The translations under genes were made by a program, and so were the position numbers. The notes below the pieces were generated by a model. That model searched no databases and was not told the DNA's origin. It saw only the letters and a program-made list of their open reading frames with translations. From Brachionus plicatilis (lineage: Eukaryota > Rotifera > Eurotatoria > Ploima > Brachionidae): 64,000 nucleotides of DNA. Shown here in pieces: positions 44,450 through 53,963 of the stretch (positions within the stretch are counted from its first letter, which is position 1; each line of letters opens with the position of its first letter). The stretch is from NCBI GenBank assembly GCA_010279815.1, contig QEOQ01000626.1:127188-191187 (forward strand), read 5' to 3'.

Positions 44450-44659
44450 ATGAAGCAACAAACTGTTCTAGTAGTATTATTGATTGCTTTGGTTTGCATC
44501 GGTCAATTTGAAGCAAAAAGTAGTGATTGTAGCTGTGGATGGACCAATGGAGGAAGAACTTGTGAAAGTAATGATGGAAGTAAATGTTGGAAAGAATGTT
44601 GTGGAAAGAAGAAGCGACCAGGCAAAGTCTTAGTAGATGAAGAAGATTTAAAAAATTAA
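44450..44659 (+). CDS. Secreted six-cysteine peptide precursor, copy 1 (short form)
   Basis: A 69-residue preproprotein. A signal peptide covers about residues 1-22, with cleavage likely after FEA. The core has six Cys in the pattern C-x-C-x8-C-x7-C-x3-C-C, then a basic KKKR processing site and an acidic tail. The core differs from copies 2 and 3 at two positions (Thr for Ala, Glu for Gly), and eight codons just after the basic site are missing in frame. The family is not recognised: three disulfides and a basic cleavage site would fit an antimicrobial peptide or a secreted signalling peptide. Function is unknown. The displaced promoter suggests this copy may be expressed differently. Confidence 0.8.
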   Translation: MKQQTVLVVLLIALVCIGQFEAKSSDCSCGWTNGGRTCESNDGSKCWKECCGKKKRPGKVLVDEEDLKN

Positions 44660-44924
44660 TAAAATGACATACGAATTAAATTTTAATATTTTCAAACTAA
44701 TTAGATTTTTACATTATTTAAAAACTATTTTAAAAATAATAAATAAATTCAAAATTTTACACACGTTTATAATTATTATATTAATATGTATTAATTATTA
44801 AATTATTTTCCTTTATAAATTTGATTTTACTGATAATGTTTTTTCAAATGTTAATTTTCTAATGCAAAAATAAAAATTTAATAAATTTTCAAACAATTAA
44901 CAAAAATAAATTTTGAATTTTAAA

Positions 44925-45020
44925 ATGGCAGATTTAAAAAAAATTGTTTTGGATTTAAGACAAGGACAGCTTATATCCGACTTTGTCAAACATAATTTTA
45001 CAGATTCAAAGTAGACCAAT
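44925..45020 (+). pseudogene. Possible transposase N-terminal remnant
   Basis: A + frame starting ATGGCAGATTTA reads KKIVLDLRQGQLISDFVKHNF before a TAG. The shape resembles the first helix of a helix-turn-helix domain at the start of Tc1/pogo transposases. Frames after the stop are broken. Weak evidence. Confidence 0.2.
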
Positions 45021-45338
45021 TCGATAATCATTACACCAAAATAGAAAAGAAGTATATTCTGAATTACTTAGTTTTGACCAAAATAATTAATCTCTGCAAA
45101 TTGTTAAAAAAAACTTACTTAGCATATTACAAGTCTATAAAAAGGTTGCCTTTAATTTTATTGTCATTCTTTGGCTTTTTTTTCTATGTATTCCTAAGGC
45201 TTATATTTTTAATTTTTTATTTAATAATGAGATTTAAATCAAGATGCCTTGGTGTGAGTGCAGCTTTTTAAAAATGATCTAAATGATAAATATTTTGATT
45301 AATTTCAAAGCTATTTGATAAAAAATAACAATCAAAAA

Positions 45339-47345
45339 TTAATTTTTAACTTTATTGATTTTAATTTTTTCAATTTGAACAAAACTGTGATTTCTTGGAT
45401 TATTTACATCGTTTAGATAAGGTAAAATCCACTTGTTTTCTCCTATTCTATTACACTTGAGCTTGTATTTTGGCGGCAAAAAAATTCTCCTCAACCCCGA
45501 GTCTGTTATTACTTTACAGTTGAACAACCATTCTCTAAACACAGTGCCGTATTCATTTAAAAAATGAGTTTGGTTCGAAAAATAGTCATTAGATATGAGC
45601 ATTGTGTTCCGGTTTGATTTGACTGCTGAATACAAAAAAAACTTGTCATCCTCGAATATTGAATCAATGCAGTAGAAAAAAATTCGATTATTTTCCTGTC
45701 TCAGATGATTTTTTTCACCAATTTTTTTTATTAAGTCCCTGCTTTTACTAAAGACATGGTCGCGTAGAAAAATTAAAAAATTTTTACCACTAAATCGGCT
45801 GTTTAATATCTCAACCAGACTGATTATATTGCCAAAAGTGTGGGGATTATGCTTCAAAAATATTATATTCATTCCGTCAACAACAAAATCGAACTTGTTC
45901 TCCATCAGCAATTGATCAATTTTTGCCAATTCATCTAACTTTTCTTTTTTTAAATATTCTGGAAACAAAATATTTTCTTTTATTAATTGGGATATTTTTC
46001 TCAAATCATTGGGATTAAATTTGGAATTTTCCAAACGAAAATTGGACTCAGCTATTTTTCCATTGACTCCAATTTTAACTTTTTTCACTTCATATCTCGA
46101 GTCTTTGGACTGCGAGTTGACGTAATCTAGAAAAAAATTTAAATTATTCAGACCATTGTGGTTCGGCACATAGCCAATATTTGACCAAACATTTAGCAGG
46201 CTTTCAAAATTTCTATTTTTGTCCTCAACCATTATAGTGTTAAAAAAATCTCGGAACAATAGATTTAGAGTGAAATAATTTTTGCCGACCAGGTTTAGGC
46301 TGTTCGATAGTTGGTTCAGACCAGAGACCAACTTTTCAAAGTAATCAAATTTCTCGAATCTTATCGAGCCTTTGATAGCATAAACAAAAAGATTGTAGTG
46401 TGAATTGTTCAGGTCCTTTGGGTCTGTGTGGAGCAACCAATTGACTGAGTTGAGCCATTTTGATTCAAAAAAACTAAAAAATTTGAAACAATCACTTTTT
46501 TTGAAATCTTGAATTGAGTTAAAATTTTTGTAATTTTTCATCAAATTTTGAACATGGTCCTCCAGCTTTGCCAAATAGGCCAGCATTTGGCTATTTTTTT
46601 TGTCCGCATTTTTTTCCAAGTACTTGATGGACGATTTGTTCATGAACAAAAATTTTTCTATATAAATTAAGCCAGTTTTTATAGGAAATAAGCATAAATT
46701 TTCATCCTGTTTTTTGGTAATTCGTTCTGAATTGGCCAGGTAATTGAATAGGGACAAACTTAAATCGGTTTGAAATTTCAGGTGATCTAAATCGCTTTTG
46801 GACAGTGAAAACTCTCTGATATCTTCGTTGTTAAAGGACTCTTTTTCTTGTAAGCGGTAAATCTGTTCAAGCAAATAAAAGTCAAGAATGTCGTTTAGAT
46901 AAACATTGACTTTGCTTTTTACAAAATCTGTTTGGTCAATTAGAATAGATATTTTGGGTATATTTTCATAAAGAGCAGACCAATTTGTTGAATTGGAGCA
47001 AAATTTTTGGCAAATATTGCTGTTCGAATCGGAAAAGGTGGAATCGATAAAATTTTTTACAGGTTTGTTTTTAAAATTACCATCTGCGAATTTCCAATAA
47101 TCGACCAGAATATGAACTTGGTCAATAATGGTCTTAAATTCTTTGAAATTTATTCTGTTTTCTTGTTTGGTCAAAAAGGGTTCTGTATTTGACCAGAGAT
47201 TGTCATAATCATGATCTCTAAGAGATATTTTGGTCGAATAATTAACGAATCGGTCCGCTTTGGTGCTGTAAACTTGTGATTGACAAAGTCGAACATAAGC
47301 CGTCCATATCTTAAATTTAAAACAATTTTTTAACAAATTTGCCAT
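45339..47345 (-). CDS. PRORP: Mitochondrial protein-only RNase P catalytic subunit (MRPP3)
   Basis: Intronless, 668 residues from the ATG at 47345. The basic N-terminus with YSTK is a plausible mitochondrial presequence. A helical region, presumably PPR-like, precedes the C-terminal NYN metallonuclease domain: FDFVVDGMN (Asp490), FEDDKFFLYSA (Asp566/Asp567) and LISNDYF (Asp587) match the four catalytic aspartates of the family. PRORP cleaves the 5' leader from mitochondrial tRNA precursors. Human PRORP is 583 residues. The segment just before the nuclease reads KIGVNGKIAESNF where other PRORPs have a CxxC zinc knuckle, and the matching His/Cys near the C-terminus are also not evident, so the structural zinc site appears to be lost. 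Confidence 0.88.
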   Translation of the reverse strand: MANLLKNCFKFKIWTAYVRLCQSQVYSTKADRFVNYSTKISLRDHDYDNLWSNTEPFLTKQENRINFKEFKTIIDQVHILVDYWKFADGNFKNKPVKNFIDSTFSDSNSNICQKFCSNSTNWSALYENIPKISILIDQTDFVKSKVNVYLNDILDFYLLEQIYRLQEKESFNNEDIREFSLSKSDLDHLKFQTDLSLSLFNYLANSERITKKQDENLCLFPIKTGLIYIEKFLFMNKSSIKYLEKNADKKNSQMLAYLAKLEDHVQNLMKNYKNFNSIQDFKKSDCFKFFSFFESKWLNSVNWLLHTDPKDLNNSHYNLFVYAIKGSIRFEKFDYFEKLVSGLNQLSNSLNLVGKNYFTLNLLFRDFFNTIMVEDKNRNFESLLNVWSNIGYVPNHNGLNNLNFFLDYVNSQSKDSRYEVKKVKIGVNGKIAESNFRLENSKFNPNDLRKISQLIKENILFPEYLKKEKLDELAKIDQLLMENKFDFVVDGMNIIFLKHNPHTFGNIISLVEILNSRFSGKNFLIFLRDHVFSKSRDLIKKIGEKNHLRQENNRIFFYCIDSIFEDDKFFLYSAVKSNRNTMLISNDYFSNQTHFLNEYGTVFREWLFNCKVITDSGLRRIFLPPKYKLKCNRIGENKWILPYLNDVNNPRNHSFVQIEKIKINKVKN

Positions 47346-47586
47346 TTTTAAATTCAAAATTTATTTTAGATAAAATTTTTGAAAATTTATAATATATTTA
47401 ATTTTGCATTCCAAAATTAACTTTTGAATTAAAAGCAATAATAAATAAATATTAAAGAAAATAAAATTTTATTAAAAATAAATTTTTATAAAGTTTTAAA
47501 TAACCAAAAAATGTAAATAATATTTTTAAAAATATCCCAATTTATGTGATAACAAATTACGGTCTTTTAAAGAAACTTAATTTGTT

Positions 47587-47823
47587 CTATTCATTTTTTA
47601 AATCTTCTTCATCTACTAAGACTTTGCCTGATTTTTCCTCATTGTCTTCACTGCTTCGCTTCTTCTTTCCACAACATTCTTTCCAACATTTACTTCCATC
47701 ATTACTTCCACAAGTTCTTCCTCCATTGGCCCATCCACAGCTACAATCACTACTTTTTGCTTCAAATTGACCGATGCAAACCAAAGCAATCAATAATACT
47801 ACTAGAACAGTTTGTTGCTTCAT
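47587..47823 (-). CDS. Secreted six-cysteine peptide precursor, copy 2
   Basis: A 78-residue precursor in inverted orientation relative to copies 1 and 3. The signal peptide and the six-Cys core are identical to copy 3. After KKKR comes the acidic tail SSEDNEEKSGKVLVDEEDLK; sequence similarity to the other copies stops abruptly near the stop codon, which changes the last residues. Its 5' leader (GTGAGTTGAGAAAAACAAAG) matches copy 3 closely. The near identity of nucleotide sequence across inverted copies points to recent duplication or gene conversion. Stable secreted peptide is likely; role unknown. Confidence 0.82.
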   Translation of the reverse strand: MKQQTVLVVLLIALVCIGQFEAKSSDCSCGWANGGRTCGSNDGSKCWKECCGKKKRSSEDNEEKSGKVLVDEEDLKNE

Positions 47824-47905
47824 TTTGTTGATTTTGTTATTTATCTTTTACTCAATACTTTGTTTTTCTCAACTCACTTTAATAAAAATTTAAAAAAGAA
47901 CTTTG

Positions 47906-47914
47906 CATTTATAG
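47906..47914 (-). promoter_or_regulatory. TATA box of peptide copy 2
   Basis: CTATAAATG on the minus strand, 83 bp before the ATG, within the block CACTCCAATAACTTTTTGTT shared by all three peptide genes. The shared block extends less far upstream than in copies 1 and 3. Confidence 0.65.
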
Positions 47915-48315
47915 TAACAAAAAGTTATTGGAGTGTAAATTAAGTATCAATTTTAAAAAGCGAAAAAAAATCCATATGTTTTAGTTTATCAATAAAGTCG
48001 ATTGTTAAAGAAAATATCTTTTAGTCATATTATTAAAGTTTTTCGTCAATATTTGTCCAAATTCTTTTACATTTTACTCGAAATATAAATTAGCCACCAT
48101 CTAAAACATTTAAGAAAGATTATACAAATTTTAATGTGTTTTCTTTGAAAATTATTAGAAAATGTTTTTAATTTATCCCCTTATAATACATTTAAAATTA
48201 TTTTTTATTAATTAAAATTTTTCCAATCTAAATTTTTATAAAATTTGTTTTGATTAGAATAATTCTTACATTTATCCATTATCAATTATTTGATTTTTCA
48301 TGGAAAAATGTTGAA

Positions 48316-48388
48316 GATCGCATGGTGTAGTGGTTATCACATCTGTCTAACACACAGGAGGTCCCAAGTTCGATCCTTGGTGCGATCA
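48316..48388 (+). tRNA. tRNA-Val(AAC), copy 3
   Basis: Same 73-nt sequence as copies 1 and 2, but on the + strand. Anticodon AAC, perfect acceptor stem, canonical internal A and B boxes. A T5 run after ATCA provides the terminator. It lies between peptide copy 2 and the assembly gap. Confidence 0.95.
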
Positions 48389-48585
48389 TTTTTCTGGAAA
48401 TAATTTTTTTTATCAAAAGGTTTCTAAATTATTAATAAACCTTTTTTTAAAGAAATTAAAATAAACTTTTGATTTAAAATTTTTTGAATTTTTTATAAAC
48501 ATATAAAAAAAATTTCCCCTTAATAAAAATTTGACTTATACTCAAAATTTTATTGAAATATATCAATTTTTTTTTAAATTTAATT

Positions 48586-48850
48586 NNNNNNNNNNNNNNN
48601 NNNNNNNNNNNNNNNNNNNNNNNNNNNNNNNNNNNNNNNNNNNNNNNNNNNNNNNNNNNNNNNNNNNNNNNNNNNNNNNNNNNNNNNNNNNNNNNNNNNN
48701 NNNNNNNNNNNNNNNNNNNNNNNNNNNNNNNNNNNNNNNNNNNNNNNNNNNNNNNNNNNNNNNNNNNNNNNNNNNNNNNNNNNNNNNNNNNNNNNNNNNN
48801 NNNNNNNNNNNNNNNNNNNNNNNNNNNNNNNNNNNNNNNNNNNNNNNNNN
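48586..48850. other. Assembly gap (265 Ns)
   Basis: Unknown bases. The first bases after the gap (ATAGTAACAAAA) match the inverted promoter context of the Cys-rich peptide genes over 12 bp, which may be chance. Confidence 0.99.
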
Positions 48851-48904
48851 ATAGTAACAAAAGATTTTATACATTTAATTTTATAATTTTTTTTACAATT
48901 TAAA

Positions 48905-48950
48905 TTACATCGCCAGAATTGGCGTTAATTGAATAAATAAATAAATATAA
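48905..48950 (+). repeat. Retroposon 3' tail: hairpin plus (AAAT)n
   Basis: TTACATCGCC, loop, GGCGTTAATTG, then AATAAATAAATA. The same module as at 21630-21684, in the same orientation, so both are 3' ends of one non-LTR family. Confidence 0.5.
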
Positions 48951-49336
48951 ATGATTAAAATCTATAATCTTAGTAAAATATTCTTATTTTTTCATTTAAA
49001 ATGAATTATTTGTTAAACAACAATGTAACTGTCTAATTTCTGACTCTTGAAAGTTTCTAGGTATTTTTATTTCCTAAAAAGGGTTAGAATCACAAAAATT
49101 AATGAAAATAAATTAAAAAAATTGATAACACATTTATTAAAGGATAAATTTAATGTGTTGATTAATAATAAAAAAAATATTTTTGAATATTTAGTTTAAC
49201 TTTTTTTATATTTTCTAATCCTCAGCCATAAAAATCAAATTTTCAATTTAACTCAAATAAAATAAAAACCTAACAAAAATTCTGTACCCATTCTTTATTG
49301 CATAATTTATTTAAATATTAATAGAAAATACATTTT

Positions 49337-49345
49337 CTATAAATA
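49337..49345 (+). promoter_or_regulatory. TATA box of DDX42
   Basis: CTATAAATA lies 41 bp before the ATG, leaving room for a leader of only 5-15 nt if initiation is at the usual distance. Alternatively the motif is fortuitous in A/T-rich DNA. Confidence 0.4.
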
Positions 49346-49377
49346 CAGGGCTACTTATCAAGAAGAGTCATACCAAA

Positions 49378-51528
49378 ATGTCTGGAAAAAGCTTCGGTTT
49401 TTCAGGCTTCAAGCTAAAATCAGCCGCGCCGTCAGACAGCTCCAAATTGCCAGCGCAATCCAGCTTGAGCAGGCCAGCTTATGGCGGAACTTCATTTTCC
49501 ATGAAGCACTCCACTGAACAGGACTATTTTGACTCTGACGAGGGCGAGGACAAGTCAGGCTCGAAGCCGTACCAGCCCGCGTCAGACAGCGACCCAAGCG
49601 AGCAAAGTGACGACGACCCTTTGGACTCGTTCATGGCCAGTGTGGAGAAAAAGGCCCAACAGGACTTGGAAAAAATGGGAAAAAAAGCCGAGAGCAAAAG
49701 GACAACGAAAGGAACGCGAGATGACATAGAAAACGAGGATGACCAAGAAAGCTATTTCAGATGGCTGGAAGAAAACCCAAATGCCGGCGTTCCACAAGCA
49801 GATGAAGACGACCAGGACATAGAATACGACCAGGATGGAAACATAATTGTTCCGGAGAAAAAAAAGTTCATCGACCCTCTGCCACCCATCGATCACTCTC
49901 AAATTGACTATGAAAAATTTGACAAAAACTTTTACCACGAACACGAGGAAATAAAAGCTCTGGACCAAAAGCAAGTGGACGAGCTGAGAAAAAAGCTGGA
50001 CATCCGGGTCACAGGCGCCTCCATTGCCAAACCAGTGTGCAGCTTTGCTCATTTTAACTTTGACGAACTGCTCATGAAGCAAATCAGAAAGTCAGAATTC
50101 ACCGCGCCCACTCCAATTCAGGCGCAGGCCGTGCCAATTGCGCTGTCCGGTCGCGACATCATCGCCATTGCCAAGACCGGCAGCGGAAAGACAGATGCTT
50201 ATTTGTGGCCAGCTTTGACTCACATTATGAACCAGAAAGAGCTTCAGCCACAAGATGGACCCATAGTGCTTATCCTGGCGCCTACCAGAGAACTGGTGCA
50301 ACAAATTTACACAGAGGCCAAAAAATTTTCCAAAGTCTACAACATCGCGTGTGCGTGTGCATACGGCGGCGGCAGTCTGTACGAGCAGACGCTGGCTTGC
50401 CAACAGGGCGTCGAGCTCTTGGTCACTACGCCTGGCAGACTAATTGATCTGATCAGAAAAAAAGGCACCAATTTAAAAAGGGTCACATTTTTGGTGCTGG
50501 ACGAAGCTGACCGCATGTTCGACATGGGCTTCGAGCCACAGGTCACCTCAATAGCTGGCCATGTGAGGCCAGACCGGCAGGTTTTGCTTTTTAGCGCCAC
50601 TTTCAAAAAAAAAATTGAGAAGTTGGCCCGCCATGTGCTGGTGGACCCGGTGCGCATTATCCAAGGCGAGCTGGGCGAAGCCAACGAGGACATCACGCAG
50701 ATAATCAAGGTGTTCAATGAAGGCGCTCAAAAATGGACATGGTTAAACTCAAAACTGGTCGAGTTTACATCCAGAGGCAAAGTGCTCATTTTTGTCACCC
50801 AAAAAGCCAACTCGGCCGAGCTGGCCAAAAATTTGGAACAACAAATGTTCAAAGTTGGCCTATTGCACGGCGACATGCATCAGGATGACCGAAACAAGGT
50901 GATCAATGACTTCAAAAAAACACCCGATATTCACATACTTGTTGCCACTGATGTAGCTGCCAGAGGTCTGGACATACCAGCAATAAAAACAGTGGTCAAT
51001 TACGATGTGGCCAGAGACATTGACACTCACATTCATCGGATAGGCCGAACTGGCCGAGCTGGTGAGAAGGGAGCTGCGTACACTTTAATTACTGGCAAGG
51101 ACAAAGAGTTCTGTCCTCTTTTGGTTCGCAATTTGGAAGAGACAGACCAAGAAGTGCCAAGACAATTGCTCGACATAGCCGAACAAGTGCCTTGGTTCAA
51201 GAGCCAAAGAAATAAGAATTTCAAATCAACATCGTCAGCCAAGATGAATTTCAAGCAAAGGGAAAGACCTGGTCTGGGTTTGAGCTCAAGTGCGACCAAG
51301 AACAAGTCTTCTGGATCCATTAGACCGAGCAGTGTTTCCGCTGGACCTGGGACTAATCGAGCTGCTGCTCTGAAACAAGCTTTTGCCAATCAATTTAAGT
51401 CGAGCTTTGTCAATGCTAGTCAAAATTTGATCATGTCGTGTGCTGTGCCAAACAGTGTTAAATATCAAAAGAGGGAATCGACTGAACAGAATGATGAAAA
51501 GAAGAAAAAAAGCAGATGGGCTGATTAG
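49378..51528 (+). CDS. DDX42: DEAD-box RNA helicase DDX42 (SF3B125)
   Basis: Intronless, 716 residues. The N-terminus starts with the DDX42-type SGKSFGFSGFKLKS motif, followed by an acidic region and SYFRWLEENPNAGV, also diagnostic. Helicase core: Q-motif FTAPTPIQAQAVPIA, Walker A AKTGSGKT (265-272), APTRELVQQI, TTPGRLIDL, DEAD (375-378), SAT, VATDVAARGLDIPA, and HRIGRTGR (553-560). All catalytic motifs are intact. DDX42 is an ATP-dependent RNA helicase associated with the U2 snRNP factor SF3b. Human DDX42 is 938 residues; here the C-terminal tail is much shorter, ending KKKKSRWAD. Codon use is richer in G/C than the surroundings, as expected for a highly expressed housekeeping gene. Confidence 0.95.
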   Translation: MSGKSFGFSGFKLKSAAPSDSSKLPAQSSLSRPAYGGTSFSMKHSTEQDYFDSDEGEDKSGSKPYQPASDSDPSEQSDDDPLDSFMASVEKKAQQDLEKMGKKAESKRTTKGTRDDIENEDDQESYFRWLEENPNAGVPQADEDDQDIEYDQDGNIIVPEKKKFIDPLPPIDHSQIDYEKFDKNFYHEHEEIKALDQKQVDELRKKLDIRVTGASIAKPVCSFAHFNFDELLMKQIRKSEFTAPTPIQAQAVPIALSGRDIIAIAKTGSGKTDAYLWPALTHIMNQKELQPQDGPIVLILAPTRELVQQIYTEAKKFSKVYNIACACAYGGGSLYEQTLACQQGVELLVTTPGRLIDLIRKKGTNLKRVTFLVLDEADRMFDMGFEPQVTSIAGHVRPDRQVLLFSATFKKKIEKLARHVLVDPVRIIQGELGEANEDITQIIKVFNEGAQKWTWLNSKLVEFTSRGKVLIFVTQKANSAELAKNLEQQMFKVGLLHGDMHQDDRNKVINDFKKTPDIHILVATDVAARGLDIPAIKTVVNYDVARDIDTHIHRIGRTGRAGEKGAAYTLITGKDKEFCPLLVRNLEETDQEVPRQLLDIAEQVPWFKSQRNKNFKSTSSAKMNFKQRERPGLGLSSSATKNKSSGSIRPSSVSAGPGTNRAAALKQAFANQFKSSFVNASQNLIMSCAVPNSVKYQKRESTEQNDEKKKKSRWAD

Positions 51529-53570
51529 TGAATAAATGACATGTCAATTTTGCTTTGTTTTATTTTTATTTTGTTTTTAAAATTATTAAAATAAATGTGT
51601 AAATTTTGGAATTTTTTTTTGTCCAGGTTTAAAATGATAAATTTTTGAATAGAGGATAAAAAAAGATAGCTAATTATCTTTGTTTTTTTCAGATTAATAA
51701 GACAAGACAAGAGTTTTAAATAGAAGACATTTTTTTTTATTTAAGATAATTAAAAAAAATTTATTAACAAAAAAAATCAATGAAAAATTACTCTAATTTT
51801 GGCGTCGGTTTTTATTTTTTTTAATAGTTAAATTATAAAGTATTTTATTGTTGGTTCTATTTAAATAAATAAAAAATTTGAAAAGAATATTGAAAAAGTA
51901 GAATATTCATAAAAAGTGTCAATTAAAATTAAAAGCCAATTGTTGAAACAATAGCTGAATGATCACTGAACCATGTATCCAGAACTTTAGCCTTAATTAT
52001 TATTTCAAACAGAAATTATAAAAAAAATCTGATACAATATTTATGCTTAAATTAGCAAATTGAACCTTTGAGAAATATAATTTTATCTTAAGAACCTTAA
52101 ATTTTTTAAGGAAAAATTTGATAGTTCATCAAAAAATAAAAAAGTGTACTAAAGGTATTTCAATTTTTAAAACGTAAAAACCGTAAAAATTATCAAATGA
52201 TTTAGTTTTATTAAAAGAGACATTTAGAGTTTTATCCTGTTTGATTTTTTATTAATAAAACCAGTTATTTTTTGGGCTATTTTTAGTGATGAAATCGGAT
52301 TAGATAAAAATTTATAAAGAATATTGAAAAAGTAGAATATTCGAACAAAATCTTGAACATAAGATAAATTACATTTGATTTATTTTTATTTTTGAAATTT
52401 AATTCGAACTTAACTATAATTTTAAAAATACCTTGAATTTTAGATAAATTCAACTTATAATTTAAAAGTTTCAAAATTTGAACAGAATATTTGAAAAATT
52501 AAGTATTTGAAAATTTTGTCTTTTGTACTCTTGTAGCGTTGATTAAATCAGAACATCTACCTATCTATCATGGTACCTGGTAAAATGGATGGGACTATTG
52601 TAATCCAGAAAATGTCAGAAGATTTGTATTGACTGGTGAAAATCTGGCACACATTTTGTATCCAAATCGAATTGAAATTCAATTTATTCAATAAATTCTT
52701 TTTTAATTAAATTTTTTTGATTAATTTTTGTTTTCAAATATTAATTTGAATATTTATTATTTTCAGTTCTTGATCCAAAAATTTTATATTTTCAAATATT
52801 AATTCGAATATTTTAGAGATTCAATTTTTAATTTTAAATAAATTAATTTTCAATTATATTATTCAATAATTTTCTTATTCAAAAATTAAATTCAAACCTA
52901 ATTTTCATTCGAAATGCTACTTATTCGAATATCGGTTCGAATATGCATATTCGATTTCATCACTAGAGAATACAAAAATTAAATATATTGAAATGAGCAA
53001 TGAGAGGTCCTGCATATTAAATGTTATAAGCTTTAGAAAATTAAAGGAAGAAAATTTACATCGATTATACAAAGGTTAATTATTAAGAAATTATTCAAAT
53101 AAAAACTAAGTTGAATTTTAAAATATTAAATATTAACGCTTTTAAGACCATTATCTTATCATTAAACAATCACCTATCTTTAAATAAAAATAATCATTAA
53201 AATATTATTTTTATCTAATTAAAAAATTATTTTTAAACTAGCGCAAAACAATACATATTATAAGTATGCTTTAGTAAAGATGATTAAGGAGGTTTTTATT
53301 TGGGAATTTTGGGTCCAAAGCCTCATAATTAGAAAAACAAAACAATAGATGTGCTCAATCAGCCCATTTAAAAAAATGAAGTCATTCAACCTTTAATGGT
53401 TATTTTAAAGTACTACTAAGTTTAAATTAAATTGTCATGAAATATGAATGATTAAATTTTTTTTTAATCTCAGAACCAATTCTTGAGTTAAAGGCTTATT
53501 TAATAATTTTTACTAATAGCATAGATTTTGTCTTTAAATATTTAGGACAAAATTGAAACTTAATAAACCA
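51529..53570. other. 2-kb region without host gene
   Basis: Downstream of DDX42. Contains the hAT-like element at 52284-52965. A word shared with that element (AGAATATTGAAAAAGTAGAA) also occurs near 51886, suggesting a second decayed copy. Nothing else is supported. Confidence 0.45.
52284..52965. mobile_element. hAT-like non-autonomous element
   Basis: TAGTGATGAAATCG at the left matches CGATTTCATCACTA at the right, a 14-bp terminal inverted repeat whose TAGNG start fits hAT elements. Subterminal regions are crowded with TTCGAATAT words, as hAT transposase-binding repeats often are. No 8-bp target duplication is evident. An internal + stretch near 52560-52640 has a weak transposase look but is interrupted. 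Confidence 0.5.
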
Positions 53571-53729
53571 ATTCATTTTCAAGCTTTTATGGTTTATTAA
53601 AGTTGTCACTCAATTTACACTCCAATAACTTTTTGTTACTATAAATGCAAAGTTCTTTTTTAAATTTTTATTAAAGTGAGTTGAGAAAAACAAAGTATTG
53701 AGTAAAAGATAAATAACAAAATCAACAAA
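53571..53729 (+). promoter_or_regulatory. Promoter block and leader of peptide copy 3
   Basis: Contains the conserved block from ATTTTCAAGCTTTTATGG to the TATA box CTATAAATG (53639-53647), then a leader shared with copy 2. The upstream half of the block is almost identical to that of copy 1 at 43998-44080. Confidence 0.65.
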
Positions 53730-53963
53730 ATGAAGCAACAAACTGTTCTAGTAGTATTATTGATTGCTTTGGTTTGCATCGGTCAATTTGAAGCAAAAAG
53801 TAGTGATTGTAGCTGTGGATGGGCCAATGGAGGAAGAACTTGTGGAAGTAATGATGGAAGTAAATGTTGGAAAGAATGTTGTGGAAAGAAGAAGCGAAGC
53901 AGTGTAGACAATGAGGAAAAATCAGGCAAAGTCTTAGAAGATGAAGAAGATTTAAAAAATTAA
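53730..53963 (+). CDS. Secreted six-cysteine peptide precursor, copy 3
   Basis: A 77-residue precursor: signal peptide (about 1-22, FEA end), six-Cys core identical to copy 2 (C-x-C-x8-C-x7-C-x3-C-C), basic KKKR, acidic tail. It differs from copy 2 by two substitutions in the tail (Val for Glu, Glu for Val) and in the terminal residues. Its 3' flank (TAATAAAATAACATACG and beyond) matches copy 1 over more than 100 bp, so each copy shares different flanks with different partners. The core is free of substitutions between copies 2 and 3 while the tail varies, consistent with constraint on the mature peptide, though few changes exist to judge by. Confidence 0.85.
   Translation: MKQQTVLVVLLIALVCIGQFEAKSSDCSCGWANGGRTCGSNDGSKCWKECCGKKKRSSVDNEEKSGKVLEDEEDLKN

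Noticed and set aside
44925..45271. A possible working transposase gene
   Set aside because: Only a 25-residue start before a stop; the following frames do not connect.
48474..48903. Frames across the N gap
   Set aside because: They exist only because unknown bases contain no stop.
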